Program-made: the position numbers and the translations under genes
Assembly (NCBI RefSeq): GCF_000169175.1
Contig: NZ_AAWS01000018.1
Location: 62,001 to 126,000 of the forward strand
From: Microscilla marina ATCC 23134
Lineage (GTDB): Bacteria > Bacteroidota > Bacteroidia > Cytophagales > Microscillaceae
Reading direction: 5' to 3'
Length of the DNA stretch: 64,000 nt
The notes under the pieces: generated by a model
Told to the model about the DNA's origin: nothing
Databases searched by the model: none
What the model saw: only the letters and a program-made list of their open reading frames with translations
Shown: one piece after another, positions 36,451 to 45,347 of the stretch
Layout: each line of letters opens with the position of its first letter
How positions within the stretch are numbered: the first letter of the stretch is position 1

Positions 36451-36903
36451 TTACAGCTGATACATTGTATCGTTTTTTATTTCCTCCATCACAAATGAGC
36501 TTTGTACGTTGGATATGCCCTCTATCACCGACAACTTGTCTATCACAAAGCGTTGGTACTCGTTCATGTCGCTCACTGCCACTTTAAGCAAAAAATCATA
36601 GTTACCCGATACATGCTGACATCCCATAATTTCGGGTAACCGGGCAATTGCCTGTTTAAAGTTTTCTATCAGAGGGCGGGCGTGATTTGCCAGCGAAATT
36701 TGACAATATACCTTGATGGGTTTGCCTACCTTCTGACCGTCCAAAATAGCCACATATTGTTTGACATACCCTTGTTGCTCTAGTTTTTTTATTCTTTCGT
36801 AAGTAGGCGATACTGAAAGCCCTACCTTATCGGCAATTTCTTTGTTGTTTTGCTTAGCGTTTTGCTGTAGTTGCATCAGTATTTTTTTATCAATTGCATC
36901 CAT
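36451..36903 (-). CDS. Lrp/AsnC-family transcriptional regulator
   Basis: The 150-residue protein has the Lrp layout. The N-terminal helix-turn-helix (about 5-60) shows MDAIDKKILMQLQQNAKQNN and L-S-V-S-P-T-Y-E-R-I-K-K-L-E, and a C-terminal RAM domain follows (about 70-145, with G-N-Y-D-F-L-L-K-V). Lrp proteins bind amino acids and control nearby metabolic genes. It is divergent from the histidine decarboxylase gene, with 159 bp between. This strongly suggests that it controls that gene and itself, possibly in response to histidine. The 3' side is the mosaic repeat block. Confidence 0.92.
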   Translation of the reverse strand: MDAIDKKILMQLQQNAKQNNKEIADKVGLSVSPTYERIKKLEQQGYVKQYVAILDGQKVGKPIKVYCQISLANHARPLIENFKQAIARLPEIMGCQHVSGNYDFLLKVAVSDMNEYQRFVIDKLSVIEGISNVQSSFVMEEIKNDTMYQL

Positions 36904-37030
36904 GGCAGAATATTTTTCTAAGATTGAAATTTAAATATAATAAATCAATAAACAAAAATGGCTAAAATCCATTTTAACAGATTTATTTTTCAACTTTCAA
37001 TATTATAATAATTTTTAAACCTGTAATAAC

Positions 37031-37038
37031 TAAATTTG
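37031..37038 (+). promoter_or_regulatory. Candidate -7 element of hdc
   Basis: TAAATTTG matches TAnnTTTG and lies 24 bp upstream of the decarboxylase ATG, giving a short leader. The shared 159-bp intergenic region is very AT-rich and would also contain the Lrp binding sites. A -33 TTTG is not clear. Confidence 0.45.
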
Positions 37039-37062
37039 TAGAAAAATAAATGGTTTAAAGGT

Positions 37063-38232
37063 ATGACTACTACATTCACTAAAAAAGATTTAACTATTGC
37101 CGATCAGCAACGTCTGCAAACATTAGAGCAACACATAGAACTGGCACGCGACTATTTTTTGGGCTATCCGGTGTCCAAGGATTTTGATTTTTCTGAAATT
37201 AACCACTTTTTAAACTTTCCGATCAACAACATAGGCGACCCCTACGAACAAGGCAGCACCTACCGGGTACAAACCCACGAACTGGAGCGCGAAGTCATAC
37301 GCTTTTTTGCCAAGTTGTTTCGTGCCAACCCTCAAGACTACTGGGGGTATGTAACCAATGGTAGCTCAGAGAGTAATTTGTATGGTTTGTACCTGGCGCG
37401 CGAAATGTACCCCAAAGGAATGGTCTATTATTCAGGGTCTACCCATTACAGTGTACGAAAAAATATTCACTTACTCAACATTCCAAGCATTGTTATCCGC
37501 TCGCAAGACAACGGAGAAATAGATTACGAAGATTTTGAAAACACCGTGAGAATGAATCGCCATAAGCCCGCCATTGTGCTTGCTACGTTTGGCACTACCA
37601 TGCACGAAGCCAAAGATGATGTAACAAGGCTTAAGGGTATTCTTAAAAAACTGGCAATTCAAGATCACTACATTCACTGCGACGGAGCCTTGGCGGGTAC
37701 TTTTGGGGCTTTTATAGAGCCTCGCTTACCGTTTGATTTTAAAGACGGTGCTGACAGTATCTCTATTAGTGGGCACAAGTTTGTAGGCTCGCCCATTCCG
37801 TGTGGAGTCATTGTTACCAAAAAATCTAATCGCGACCGCATAGCCAAGGGCATTTCTTATATAGGCTCGCTAGACACTACCATTACTGGGTCGCGCAATG
37901 GGCACAGTCCATTGTTTTTGTGGTATGGTCTCAAAAAAATGGGAGAAGAAGGACTCAGGGCACGCTACCTGTACAGCCTCGACATTGCCCGCTATTGCGA
38001 AAACAAATTGAAGGAAGCTGGCATCACTGCCTGGCGCAACCCCGAAGCAATTACGGTGGTGCTACCCAAAACTACAGAAAGCATCAAGCAAAAATGGCAA
38101 CTTGCCACCGAAGGCGACATGTCACACATTATATGTATGCCTAATGTAACCAGAGCACAAATAGATGAGTTTGTCGAAGACATTGTAAATAGTGAAGAGG
38201 AGGCAGAAGAGGAGTTTGAATTTGAGTTTTAG
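37063..38232 (+). CDS. hdc: PLP-dependent histidine decarboxylase
   Basis: The 389-residue enzyme resembles the bacterial pyridoxal-phosphate histidine decarboxylases along its length, including D-F-D-F, F-P-I-N-N-I-G-D-P, W-G-Y-V-T-N-G-S-S-E-S-N, S-G-S-T-H-Y-S-V and G-S-R-N-G-H-S-P. The PLP lysine is Lys239 in S-G-H-K-F-V-G-S-P-I-P-C-G. It would form histamine from histidine in the cytoplasm. Length is slightly above the usual 378 because of an acidic C-terminal tail (E-E-E-A-E-E-E-F-E-F-E-F). Another aromatic or serine decarboxylase of the same group cannot be excluded. No histidine/histamine antiporter gene is adjacent. Confidence 0.85.
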   Translation: MTTTFTKKDLTIADQQRLQTLEQHIELARDYFLGYPVSKDFDFSEINHFLNFPINNIGDPYEQGSTYRVQTHELEREVIRFFAKLFRANPQDYWGYVTNGSSESNLYGLYLAREMYPKGMVYYSGSTHYSVRKNIHLLNIPSIVIRSQDNGEIDYEDFENTVRMNRHKPAIVLATFGTTMHEAKDDVTRLKGILKKLAIQDHYIHCDGALAGTFGAFIEPRLPFDFKDGADSISISGHKFVGSPIPCGVIVTKKSNRDRIAKGISYIGSLDTTITGSRNGHSPLFLWYGLKKMGEEGLRARYLYSLDIARYCENKLKEAGITAWRNPEAITVVLPKTTESIKQKWQLATEGDMSHIICMPNVTRAQIDEFVEDIVNSEEEAEEEFEFEF

Positions 38233-38423
38233 CCAGTAAGTACCGAGGCAGAATTAAATATACCTAATGAGTAGGCGTAACAGCCATATTATGAATTACC
38301 CTTACTTGTAGCTTATGGCTAATTACTTGCTGCTACTTACCTCGCCGCTTTTTAGTTGGTCTACTATTGCCTTCTCAGATGGGGCGATCAACTAAATAAA
38401 ACGAGCACATTTTTGGATTTAAT

Positions 38424-38461
38424 AACCGAAGGACAATATATTAGGTCTTTCGGTTTTTTTA
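38424..38461 (+). terminator. Rho-independent terminator
   Basis: The stem AACCGAAGGAC/GTCTTTCGGTT has one mismatch and a 10-base loop and is followed by T7. It lies 190 bp behind the decarboxylase and just before the next lipoprotein gene. Confidence 0.8.
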
Positions 38462-38482
38462 TTACCAAATATGGATACACCT

Positions 38483-39277
38483 ATGAAGAAACTTGCAATG
38501 ATTGTATTACTGTTGGCAGGTGGGCTAACCGCAGGCTGCGACAATGGCAAAAAAAAGAAAAAAACAACTACCAACGATACAGTGGCCACTAAGCCCAAAA
38601 CAGACAAGACAGATGAGTCTCAAACGACGAAGGAGGAAGCCTTGTTTCAGGACGTAAAAGGAGACAATCCTTCGATAAAACTGGAGATACTGCCTTTTGA
38701 TAAAAACAAACTCCCCAAGCTCATGCAAAAGTATAAGGGTAAACTGGTAAACGGCGGGCATTGGCGCGACAAAGGGGGCGAGCATTGGGTACTATTGACC
38801 GAGACAGGCAAAATAGAAGAGAAAAAAGGTAAAACTGATACCAGCGGGCACCTGATAGAGGAGCCCATGGTAAGCGCAGAAGCCCACGCTTATTTTTGGG
38901 TAAAAAAACACGACTCTTATATCAATTATCGTCGAGATTATTGGATTGAAAAGTGTGGTCCTTTTGATGTGTTGGCTGAGTTTCTGCCCCAAGGTTTTAG
39001 CATTACCGATGTAAACAATAACGGAAAAGCCGAGGTAACTCTTACCTACAAGCACTATTGCAGAAGCGACGTAAGCCCCGCTAACCTGACACTACGGATG
39101 ATAGAAGCAAAGAAAATGTATGAAATGCATGGGACTACCAGGCTACGCACGGGTACCCAAGAAGATGCTTATGTAATAAAAAGTACTCGTAAGGCAGGTA
39201 CTTTTATTCAAGCACCTGCTACCTTCCATACACACGTAAATGAGGTGTGGGAAAAAGTAGAGGAAGAGAAGCTTTAG
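38483..39277 (+). CDS. Lipoprotein, possibly surface-polysaccharide-related
   Basis: The 264-residue protein has a lipobox L-T-A-G-C after MKKLAMIVLLLAGG, followed by a Lys/Thr-rich linker (residues 20-50). The mature domain contains W-R-D-K-G-G-E-H-W-V-L-L-T-E, Y-W-I-E-K-C-G-P-F-D-V and D-V-N-N-N-G-K-A-E-V-T-L-T-Y-K. This resembles a Bacteroidota family that I recall being named after a surface polysaccharide gene of Riemerella; I hold that assignment loosely. The D-x-N-x-N-G stretch looks like a calcium-binding loop. The ATG at 38483 is used in place of 38471. Confidence 0.65.
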   Translation: MKKLAMIVLLLAGGLTAGCDNGKKKKKTTTNDTVATKPKTDKTDESQTTKEEALFQDVKGDNPSIKLEILPFDKNKLPKLMQKYKGKLVNGGHWRDKGGEHWVLLTETGKIEEKKGKTDTSGHLIEEPMVSAEAHAYFWVKKHDSYINYRRDYWIEKCGPFDVLAEFLPQGFSITDVNNNGKAEVTLTYKHYCRSDVSPANLTLRMIEAKKMYEMHGTTRLRTGTQEDAYVIKSTRKAGTFIQAPATFHTHVNEVWEKVEEEKL

Positions 39278-39325
39278 GAAGCTTTCGCAAAAGCTTTTGG
39301 CTGGCATGCATACTTTTTTAAACTG

Positions 39326-40399
39326 TTAAAGTCCCCAAAATTTAAGCATCGGAAAAACATCAGACAATGTAAAGGTTTCTTCGGTTTTTTGGGGTTTTTC
39401 GTGGCGCATGCCGCGCAAATAACGTCGCAGTGCATAACGGTCTTCTATCTGCCTCAAAAAAACTACATGATGATGCAAATCCTCTAACCAAACAGCCCGT
39501 TGTTCGGCAAATTTTTGTGCCACCTCTTCGGCAGAGCTCCCGCAATAGTCAGCATATATATTGAGCATGGGTTCGGGCGGATTTTTCAACATTTTAAGCT
39601 GAATTTCCTGCTCCATTACCTGCCGCCTAAGTGTTTCATTATATGCTTCTAACTGCTCTTTGTCTAGTTTTAGGGTGGCTGCTTTGCCTGCATATTGGGT
39701 TTGCATGCGCAGTAATTCAAAAAAATCGTTTGCCTTGTATGCCTTGGTGAGTTGTTGCATCAGCTCGTTTTTTTCTTCCTTCCTGGTCACATCAGCTTCT
39801 GCATCGGGGTGCAGTGTTTTGGCCAGGTGTGTATACAAGGTACGGCTTTGTTTTTTCAGGTCGGCACCCGCCAAAAAAACCTCCGATTCGCTGACTGCTT
39901 TGGGCAATTTTTTACTCAATTCTTTAAAACTATCCCAATCCTCCAGGTCTAGTTCGTCTGCGTCTACCCCAAAACTATCTTTTACAAAATCTCTGATAAA
40001 CTCATTGGCAGCTTGGTTAGCTTCTTGTTCCTGGGCATCATAAGGGGTAGAGGCATATTTGTCATACACGGGCTTTAGTTGTTTGCGTCCTGCCTGACTA
40101 ATCAGAGCAAAACCTTCCTCTAAAATCATTGCCGTCATCTGGCGTTTTTCATACATACTATAGTAAAACATCTCACAGGCTTCGTCCAGTCGCTCTACAT
40201 ACGCCTGGCGGCAATCTATCACCTGCTCTTGCAGTGGCGTTATTTCTTGGTCTATGCGTACTTTAGCTGCTTCAATCTGTCGTTCTACCTCGGCTATTTC
40301 GGTCTTTAGTTCACTTATTTTCAAAATGTACGCATTAAAAGTAGCCTGAGCGTCGTTCAACTTTGCCTGTTGGCTAATAATAGGTAGTGTTTTGTCCAT
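39326..40399 (-). CDS. Coiled-coil protein with J-domain-like motif, paralogue B
   Basis: The 357-residue protein starts with a long coiled coil (residues about 10-70, K-T-E-I-A-E-V-E-R-Q-I-E). It then has a segment like a DnaJ domain near residues 180-245: T-L-Y-T-H-L-A-K-T-L-H-P-D-A-E, then K-A-Y-K-A-N-D-F-F-E-L-L. The H-P-D tripeptide between two helices is what activates DnaK in J proteins. No glycine-rich or zinc region follows; the C-terminus is another helical stretch. It is the downstream partner of a paralogue at 40517-41665, 118 bp away. The ATG at 40399 (MDKTLPIIS) is chosen over the longer frame to 40483. Function unknown; a specialised chaperone adaptor is one possibility. Confidence 0.7.
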   Translation of the reverse strand: MDKTLPIISQQAKLNDAQATFNAYILKISELKTEIAEVERQIEAAKVRIDQEITPLQEQVIDCRQAYVERLDEACEMFYYSMYEKRQMTAMILEEGFALISQAGRKQLKPVYDKYASTPYDAQEQEANQAANEFIRDFVKDSFGVDADELDLEDWDSFKELSKKLPKAVSESEVFLAGADLKKQSRTLYTHLAKTLHPDAEADVTRKEEKNELMQQLTKAYKANDFFELLRMQTQYAGKAATLKLDKEQLEAYNETLRRQVMEQEIQLKMLKNPPEPMLNIYADYCGSSAEEVAQKFAEQRAVWLEDLHHHVVFLRQIEDRYALRRYLRGMRHEKPQKTEETFTLSDVFPMLKFWGL

Positions 40400-40516
40400 A
40401 ATTTTAATCCATATTTCTCCGCCCACCAAAGATGAACAAATGCACCAGGCATGCGCTTTTTTTTGAGGTGTATTAACCGCCAAATAGTATACTTATTGAA
40501 AGACTAAGGCACGAGG

Positions 40517-41665
40517 TTATACCTCAAAAAAACCATCAAAACCAAAAAAATCTTCTTCAGGGGTGGGCTGTTGTACAAAGTCCTTGAGGTATTTGCGTAA
40601 CTTCTTCTTATCGCTCACATACTTGTTGGTGTTCTTATACATTTTCAACTCATTGTTTGCCCTGAGCACTCCTACCATAAACTGATCTTTCAAATAAGTT
40701 TTGGTCATATCTATGCTCTGAAAAATCTGGTTGAGTGGTGGAGGTGGGTACATCAGCATGTATTCTTCTTGCTGCAAGTCACGCACTTGCTCCATCAAAA
40801 TCTGGTTGTAATATACCAGCTGATCATTTTGTAGGTTTTCTATGTTAGTCTCGCCTTGCTTGTATTCAATTTGCAAGCGCAATAATTCAAAAAAATCGTT
40901 GTTTTTATAAGCCTCCGTCACCTTTTTCATAATCTCGGTTTTACGGGCTTTCTCGGTTTCGTCTTGCTCTGCATCAGGGTGCAACTCTTTGACCAAACTG
41001 GTATAAATAGTACGACTGGTTTTGCTCAGATTTTGTGCTTCTTCCTTCATCTTTTGCTCCCGTTCGTCTTCTTTTTTTTGCTGAGTTGTAGTTTTTTTGC
41101 GTTGCTTTCGTTGCGCTCGATACGCTTGCTCCCGCTCTTCCATTTGTTTCATCACCTCTTCTTGCAGGATAAAAAAAGCTTCGGGATTATCCAGGTCACC
41201 CACATCGTCTACTTTTACACCAAACATTTCTTCAATAAATGTTTTGGCGAACACCTCGCCAGACTCCTTATCATTTTGTATACTAGTGGCATAGTCTACT
41301 TCAGCATGTTTATCGTGCAACGCTATCAGTTCGTCCATACCCAACTGTTGAATGAGCTCAAAAGCTTCTTGTTCAATAATTTGGCTGATGATTTTTTTTT
41401 CTTTTTTCTTAAAAAATGAATCTGTGTATGACTCGTCGAGTATTTTCAAAAACGCCACTTTTTCTTCTACCATCTGGTCTTCGATGGGCATAATTTCTTT
41501 GTGAAAACGCACAGTATAAGTATCGATGCGTTCCTTGAACAAGTCAATTTTCTTTTTTAGGTTTTTGATCCGTTTGGTGCGATAATTAAATTGTTTTTGT
41601 AGCTTAGATAAAGGGCTTTGGTCTTTCTTGCTAATTACTGGTACAATCTCTTTATTATTGCTCAT
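40517..41665 (-). CDS. Coiled-coil protein with J-domain-like motif, paralogue A
   Basis: The 382-residue protein shares the layout of its neighbour. It has a basic N-terminal coiled coil (I-K-N-L-K-K-K-I-D-L-F-K), a central acidic/basic helix rich in K, E and Q (about 180-215), then T-I-Y-T-S-L-V-K-E-L-H-P-D-A-E-Q and A-Y-K-N-N-D-F-F-E-L-L-R near residues 215-260. The shared L-H-P-D-A-E and N-D-F-F-E-L-L-R blocks show the two arose by duplication. No signal or membrane segment is visible, so both act in the cytoplasm. It is the first gene of the pair. Confidence 0.7.
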   Translation of the reverse strand: MSNNKEIVPVISKKDQSPLSKLQKQFNYRTKRIKNLKKKIDLFKERIDTYTVRFHKEIMPIEDQMVEEKVAFLKILDESYTDSFFKKKEKKIISQIIEQEAFELIQQLGMDELIALHDKHAEVDYATSIQNDKESGEVFAKTFIEEMFGVKVDDVGDLDNPEAFFILQEEVMKQMEEREQAYRAQRKQRKKTTTQQKKEDEREQKMKEEAQNLSKTSRTIYTSLVKELHPDAEQDETEKARKTEIMKKVTEAYKNNDFFELLRLQIEYKQGETNIENLQNDQLVYYNQILMEQVRDLQQEEYMLMYPPPPLNQIFQSIDMTKTYLKDQFMVGVLRANNELKMYKNTNKYVSDKKKLRKYLKDFVQQPTPEEDFFGFDGFFEV

Positions 41666-41831
41666 GGGTAAAAAGGAGTTAATTTATTAAATGCAGCACA
41701 AAACTAACTAAAAAAACCATCTTTTAGAGGAGTTAAAAAGCTTTTTAACCAAACACAGAGGTAATGGTCGTACTTTTTGGTTTTTGTTTAAAGCCAATTA
41801 TGAAAGCCCACCACCAACGATCAACCAAACA

Positions 41832-42197
41832 ATGATGATAAACTTAAAAGAAGCATTTCAAGAGGTAGAAAAGTATTTTTCACCCAAAATTATAGGTGAG
41901 GTAAATGATGTATATATAAAACTTGCCAAGATCAAAGGAGAAGAAGTTCCCTGGCATGCCCACGAGCATGAAGACGAGCTTTTTTATATTGTAGAAGGCT
42001 CCCTTTTGATGCAAATTGAAGGCGAAACGCCTTTTACTATGCACCAAGGCGATATGCACATTGTAAGCCAAGGGCTACAACACCGGGTATCGTCTCAGAA
42101 CGAGTGTTTGGTCATGTTGATCGAGAACAAAACGACAGCACACACTGGTAAAGTACAAGCGGCTATTACCAAGTCGGTAGAGGAACAACAGTATTAA
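41832..42197 (+). CDS. Cupin-domain protein
   Basis: The 121-residue single-domain cupin has the first motif W-H-A-H-E-H-E-D-E-L-F-Y-I-V-E-G, with two or three metal-binding histidines and a glutamate. The second motif G-D-M-H-I-V-S-Q-G-L-Q-H-R-V supplies a further histidine. This fits the mannose-6-phosphate-isomerase-like cupins, small metal-binding proteins of varied function. I start at the ATG at 41832 (MMINLKEAFQEVEKYF); the open frame further upstream begins with TTG. It is divergent from the coiled-coil pair. Confidence 0.85.
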   Translation: MMINLKEAFQEVEKYFSPKIIGEVNDVYIKLAKIKGEEVPWHAHEHEDELFYIVEGSLLMQIEGETPFTMHQGDMHIVSQGLQHRVSSQNECLVMLIENKTTAHTGKVQAAITKSVEEQQY

Positions 42198-42344
42198 GGG
42201 CTTGTAGCTTGCTTGTTGTTTGGTTCTTTTAACTATGTTTTTTATAAGTTTCTGAAAATCAGTATTATACAAAAGTGTAGCTCCCTATGGAATAGGGAAT
42301 AGCACCGATATTCATCGGCATCTAGGGACTTGCCCCTGTCGGGG
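42198..42344. repeat. Scattered intergenic repeat copy
   Basis: This copy carries AACTATGTTTTTTATAAGTT, GAAAATCAG, ACCGATATTCATCGGCATCT and AGGGACTTGCCCCTGTCGGG. The ATATTCATCGGCATCTA part matches words of the 12.5-kb repeats and the first part resembles 22.1 and 30.1 kb. Confidence 0.6.
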
Positions 42345-43382
42345 CTAATAACTATGCTCATCCAGTTTCACTTTCCCTTTAAATGTTTTATAGACAAATA
42401 TAGTATACCCCAACACAAGCGGAGCGCCAATGGCTACAAAAATAAGCATAATGCCCATCGATTTGGTTGATGAGGCAGCTTTGTATACATCTATATTATA
42501 TTGAGGATTGAGGGTAGAAATTAACAAGGTGGGGTACAACTCTATGGCCACCAGTACCAACAGAAAACCTATAGTAAGCGAAGAAAAAAAGAAGGCATAT
42601 CCGTAGTTTTTTTTGCTGGCAAGCCGGGGTACATTGGCTATGCTCAAAAAAGTAAGTACAGGTACGATAAACAAACCAGGGGAAGATTTAAAATCATCGG
42701 ACAAGTGAGGAATGTAAAGCAAAGTATAAAGTGAGGTAATGCCAAATATGACCATAAAGCCTATGATGGCACGTTTGAGCAAAAGGGTAAGTTTGGCGTA
42801 CAAGCGCCCTTCTGTTTTGAGCAAAAGATAAATAGCCCCGTGTACCATAAACAACGCCAGCGTAGTGCAGCCTGTCATCAAGGCATAAGGATTGAGAAAC
42901 TCAAAGAAACCTGTGCCCTGGTATTGGTATTTTTCATCTATGGCAATGCCTTGCAATACATTGCCCAGTACTACCCCCAACAAAAAAGCAAGCATAATAC
43001 TGGACACACTGTAGCATATATCCCAGGTTTTACGCCAAAGTTTGCCTTCTTCTTTGCTGCGAAATTCAATGGCAATTGCCCTAAATATAATAAAAACCAA
43101 AAACAGCATAAAAGGGGTATACATGGCCGAAAGTAAGGTAGCATACAATACCGGAAATCCAGCAAACAGGGCGCCACCCCCAATCACGAGCCATACCTCG
43201 TTGCCGTCCCATACTGGCCCAATGGCATTGAGGGCAATGCGTCGGCTTTGTTCTTTTTTGAAAAATAAATGCCAGGCACCCGCTCCAAAATCAAAGCCGT
43301 CAAGAATGGCATACCCTGAAAAAAGCCCCCCTACTACCAAAAACCACCAGGTGGGATAATCTATACCTAAAAAAGTTTCCAT
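42345..43382 (-). CDS. cydB: Cytochrome bd oxidase subunit II
   Basis: The 345-residue membrane protein is the second subunit of the quinol oxidase. It starts with W-W-F-L-V-V-G-G-L-F-S-G-Y-A-I-L-D-G-F-D-F-G, the subunit II signature. It also has N-A-I-G-P-V-W-D-G-N-E-V-W and about nine membrane helices. It pairs with CydA in the inner membrane to reduce oxygen to water at low oxygen tension. It lies 192 bp downstream of cydA on the same strand. No CydX-like small subunit is evident in the gap. Confidence 0.95.
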   Translation of the reverse strand: METFLGIDYPTWWFLVVGGLFSGYAILDGFDFGAGAWHLFFKKEQSRRIALNAIGPVWDGNEVWLVIGGGALFAGFPVLYATLLSAMYTPFMLFLVFIIFRAIAIEFRSKEEGKLWRKTWDICYSVSSIMLAFLLGVVLGNVLQGIAIDEKYQYQGTGFFEFLNPYALMTGCTTLALFMVHGAIYLLLKTEGRLYAKLTLLLKRAIIGFMVIFGITSLYTLLYIPHLSDDFKSSPGLFIVPVLTFLSIANVPRLASKKNYGYAFFFSSLTIGFLLVLVAIELYPTLLISTLNPQYNIDVYKAASSTKSMGIMLIFVAIGAPLVLGYTIFVYKTFKGKVKLDEHSY

Positions 43383-43574
43383 AGTTGTTTATTGATCTTT
43401 GTTGTTTGTAAAAGCGTTGCCCACTACCTGAGTAAAAGGCCTTTGTTCGGTTGTGCTTTTGTCGTACGTAAAACGGAACAAATAAAATGAGCCAAATTTG
43501 GTGCAATATTTTAGTTTCAAGAAGTCTGGAGCTAGAAGGTTAGTCAAATGGCTCAGGTTATTTTGGTACTATTC

Positions 43575-44888
43575 CTAAGGCCCATGTTTGATCTTTTTGG
43601 TAAGCAAATAGATAAACAAAAAGAAGAGTAAAGCATACACCATAAGAAATAAAATGAGTGAAAAAAGGATTTGATTGTCAGACACTGCCTGAGAAAATGC
43701 GTCGGAGGTACGCAATAAACCATAGACTACCCAAGGTTGGCGCCCCATTTCGGCAGCAAACCAACCCACCTGATTGGCTACCTGGGGCAAAAACACGGCA
43801 AATACAAATGCCCAAAGCATCCATTTTTTATTGTATAATTGACCCCGCCACAACAAAAAACTCCCCCATACTGTAAGCCCGATCAAAGTCATACCAATGG
43901 CTACCATCAAATGGTAAAACTGGAAAATAGCATTGACTTGTGAAGGACGGTCTTTTTCGGGAAAGGCATTGAGCCCCACCACAGGAGCTTTGGTGTCATA
44001 ATGAAGCAGCCAAGACAGGCCTCCCGGAATTTTGAGCCCGGTTACTTCTTGTTTTTCTTTGTTTACCCAACCCAACAAATACATGTCGGCGGGTGCCTTG
44101 GCGTCAAAGTGCCCCTCCAGGGCGGCAAGTTTGGCAGGTTGGTTTTTTGCTACCCCCTCGGCAGAGTGGTGCCCGGTAAAAAGTTGTCCCAAAGAAAACA
44201 CCATGGCAACGATCAAAGCTATTTTGAAAGCCCGTTTCGAGATGGCTACATGCTTGCCCTTTACCAGGTAGTAGGCGTGTACGCTGAGTACTAAAAACGA
44301 CCCCGCCAAAAAAGCTCCCAACCATACGTGCAACAAACGGTCTACACTTGAAGGGTTGAACACCATTGCCCAAAAGTCGGTGATTTCGGCACGGGCGTGC
44401 ATGCCTTTGCCTACGATGTGGTAACCCGCCGGAGTTTGTTGCCAGCTGTTAGCCACTACTATCCAAATGGCCGAGAACATAGAACCCAAAAACACGCCTA
44501 TAGTAGATACTAAATGTACCCAGGGCTTGACTCGGTTCCAGCCAAAAAGCAAAACACCCAAAAAACCGCTTTCGAGGGCAAAAGCAAAAATGCCCTCTGC
44601 CGCCAAAGCGCTGCCAAATACATCGCCTACATATCGGGAGTATACCGCCCAGTTGGTGCCAAACTCAAACTCCATGACAATTCCGGTAACTACCCCAATA
44701 CCAAAAGTAAGGGCAAATATTTTGGTCCAAAATTTAGCAAGTTGATGATATTCTTCATTTTTGGTTTTGAGGTAAAGCGACTCAAACACCACAAGGAGCA
44801 AGCCTAGCCCAATGCTTAGAGGTGGGTAGATATAATGGAACGATACCGTAAAAGCAAATTGGATTCTTGCCAGTATTTCTGTATCCAT
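43575..44888 (-). CDS. cydA: Cytochrome bd oxidase subunit I
   Basis: The 437-residue subunit carries the three haems of the bd-type quinol oxidase. The N-terminal [16 protein letters not shown] contains a haem-ligand histidine. The typical [13 protein letters not shown] motif appears near residue 375. The protein is shorter than E. coli CydA (about 520), mostly because the loop between helices 6 and 7 is short, so it is a short Q-loop form. It is the first gene of the cydAB unit. Confidence 0.95.
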   Translation of the reverse strand: MDTEILARIQFAFTVSFHYIYPPLSIGLGLLLVVFESLYLKTKNEEYHQLAKFWTKIFALTFGIGVVTGIVMEFEFGTNWAVYSRYVGDVFGSALAAEGIFAFALESGFLGVLLFGWNRVKPWVHLVSTIGVFLGSMFSAIWIVVANSWQQTPAGYHIVGKGMHARAEITDFWAMVFNPSSVDRLLHVWLGAFLAGSFLVLSVHAYYLVKGKHVAISKRAFKIALIVAMVFSLGQLFTGHHSAEGVAKNQPAKLAALEGHFDAKAPADMYLLGWVNKEKQEVTGLKIPGGLSWLLHYDTKAPVVGLNAFPEKDRPSQVNAIFQFYHLMVAIGMTLIGLTVWGSFLLWRGQLYNKKWMLWAFVFAVFLPQVANQVGWFAAEMGRQPWVVYGLLRTSDAFSQAVSDNQILFSLILFLMVYALLFFLFIYLLTKKIKHGP

Positions 44889-45347
44889 AAAACAATTATT
44901 TTTTTGGATGGTGCATCATAATAATTGCTAATGAAGCTAGTGGTTTTCGGGTAAAAAACATGCACAAAGCCCACAAAAAACTTCCACTTATTTGATCAAT
45001 ATTGAGCGTATGTCATTAATGGGTGAAGAGGTTGTATTCTTAAAAGTTTTGTAGCCAAACAAAAGTCTCATTTGACTGCTTTTTAGTCCCAAATTCGGTT
45101 TTTGGGTATTTCAGGTGCTTTTTAAGACGATTATGCCAAAGGGTTTACCGTGATTTGGGTCATTGTTTTATTAAGGAACGTGATCGCAATAACTGTCCGG
45201 TTTAGAACATATCCTCTTTACTGACTTTCGTTACTTTTTTCGCCGTAGCTATGGCTACGCCTGCAAAAAGTGCCTCAGCCAGCCTTGAGTTTATGTCCTC
45301 AATCTCGACACTTATTTTGAACATGTTCCTAAAGCCCCTCATTACCC
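44889..45347. repeat. Intergenic region with a 157-bp hairpin element
   Basis: The element at 45174-45330 begins AGGAACGTGATC and ends GAACATGTTCCT (inverted, 10 of 12). Its centre is CGTAGC-TATG-GCTACG, extended by ACTTTTTT...AAAAAGT. Size and architecture match the 161-bp elements although the sequence differs outside the core. The first 280 bp are AT-rich and should carry the cydA promoter; the ATG of the PfpI-type gene lies 18 bp behind the element. Confidence 0.65.
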
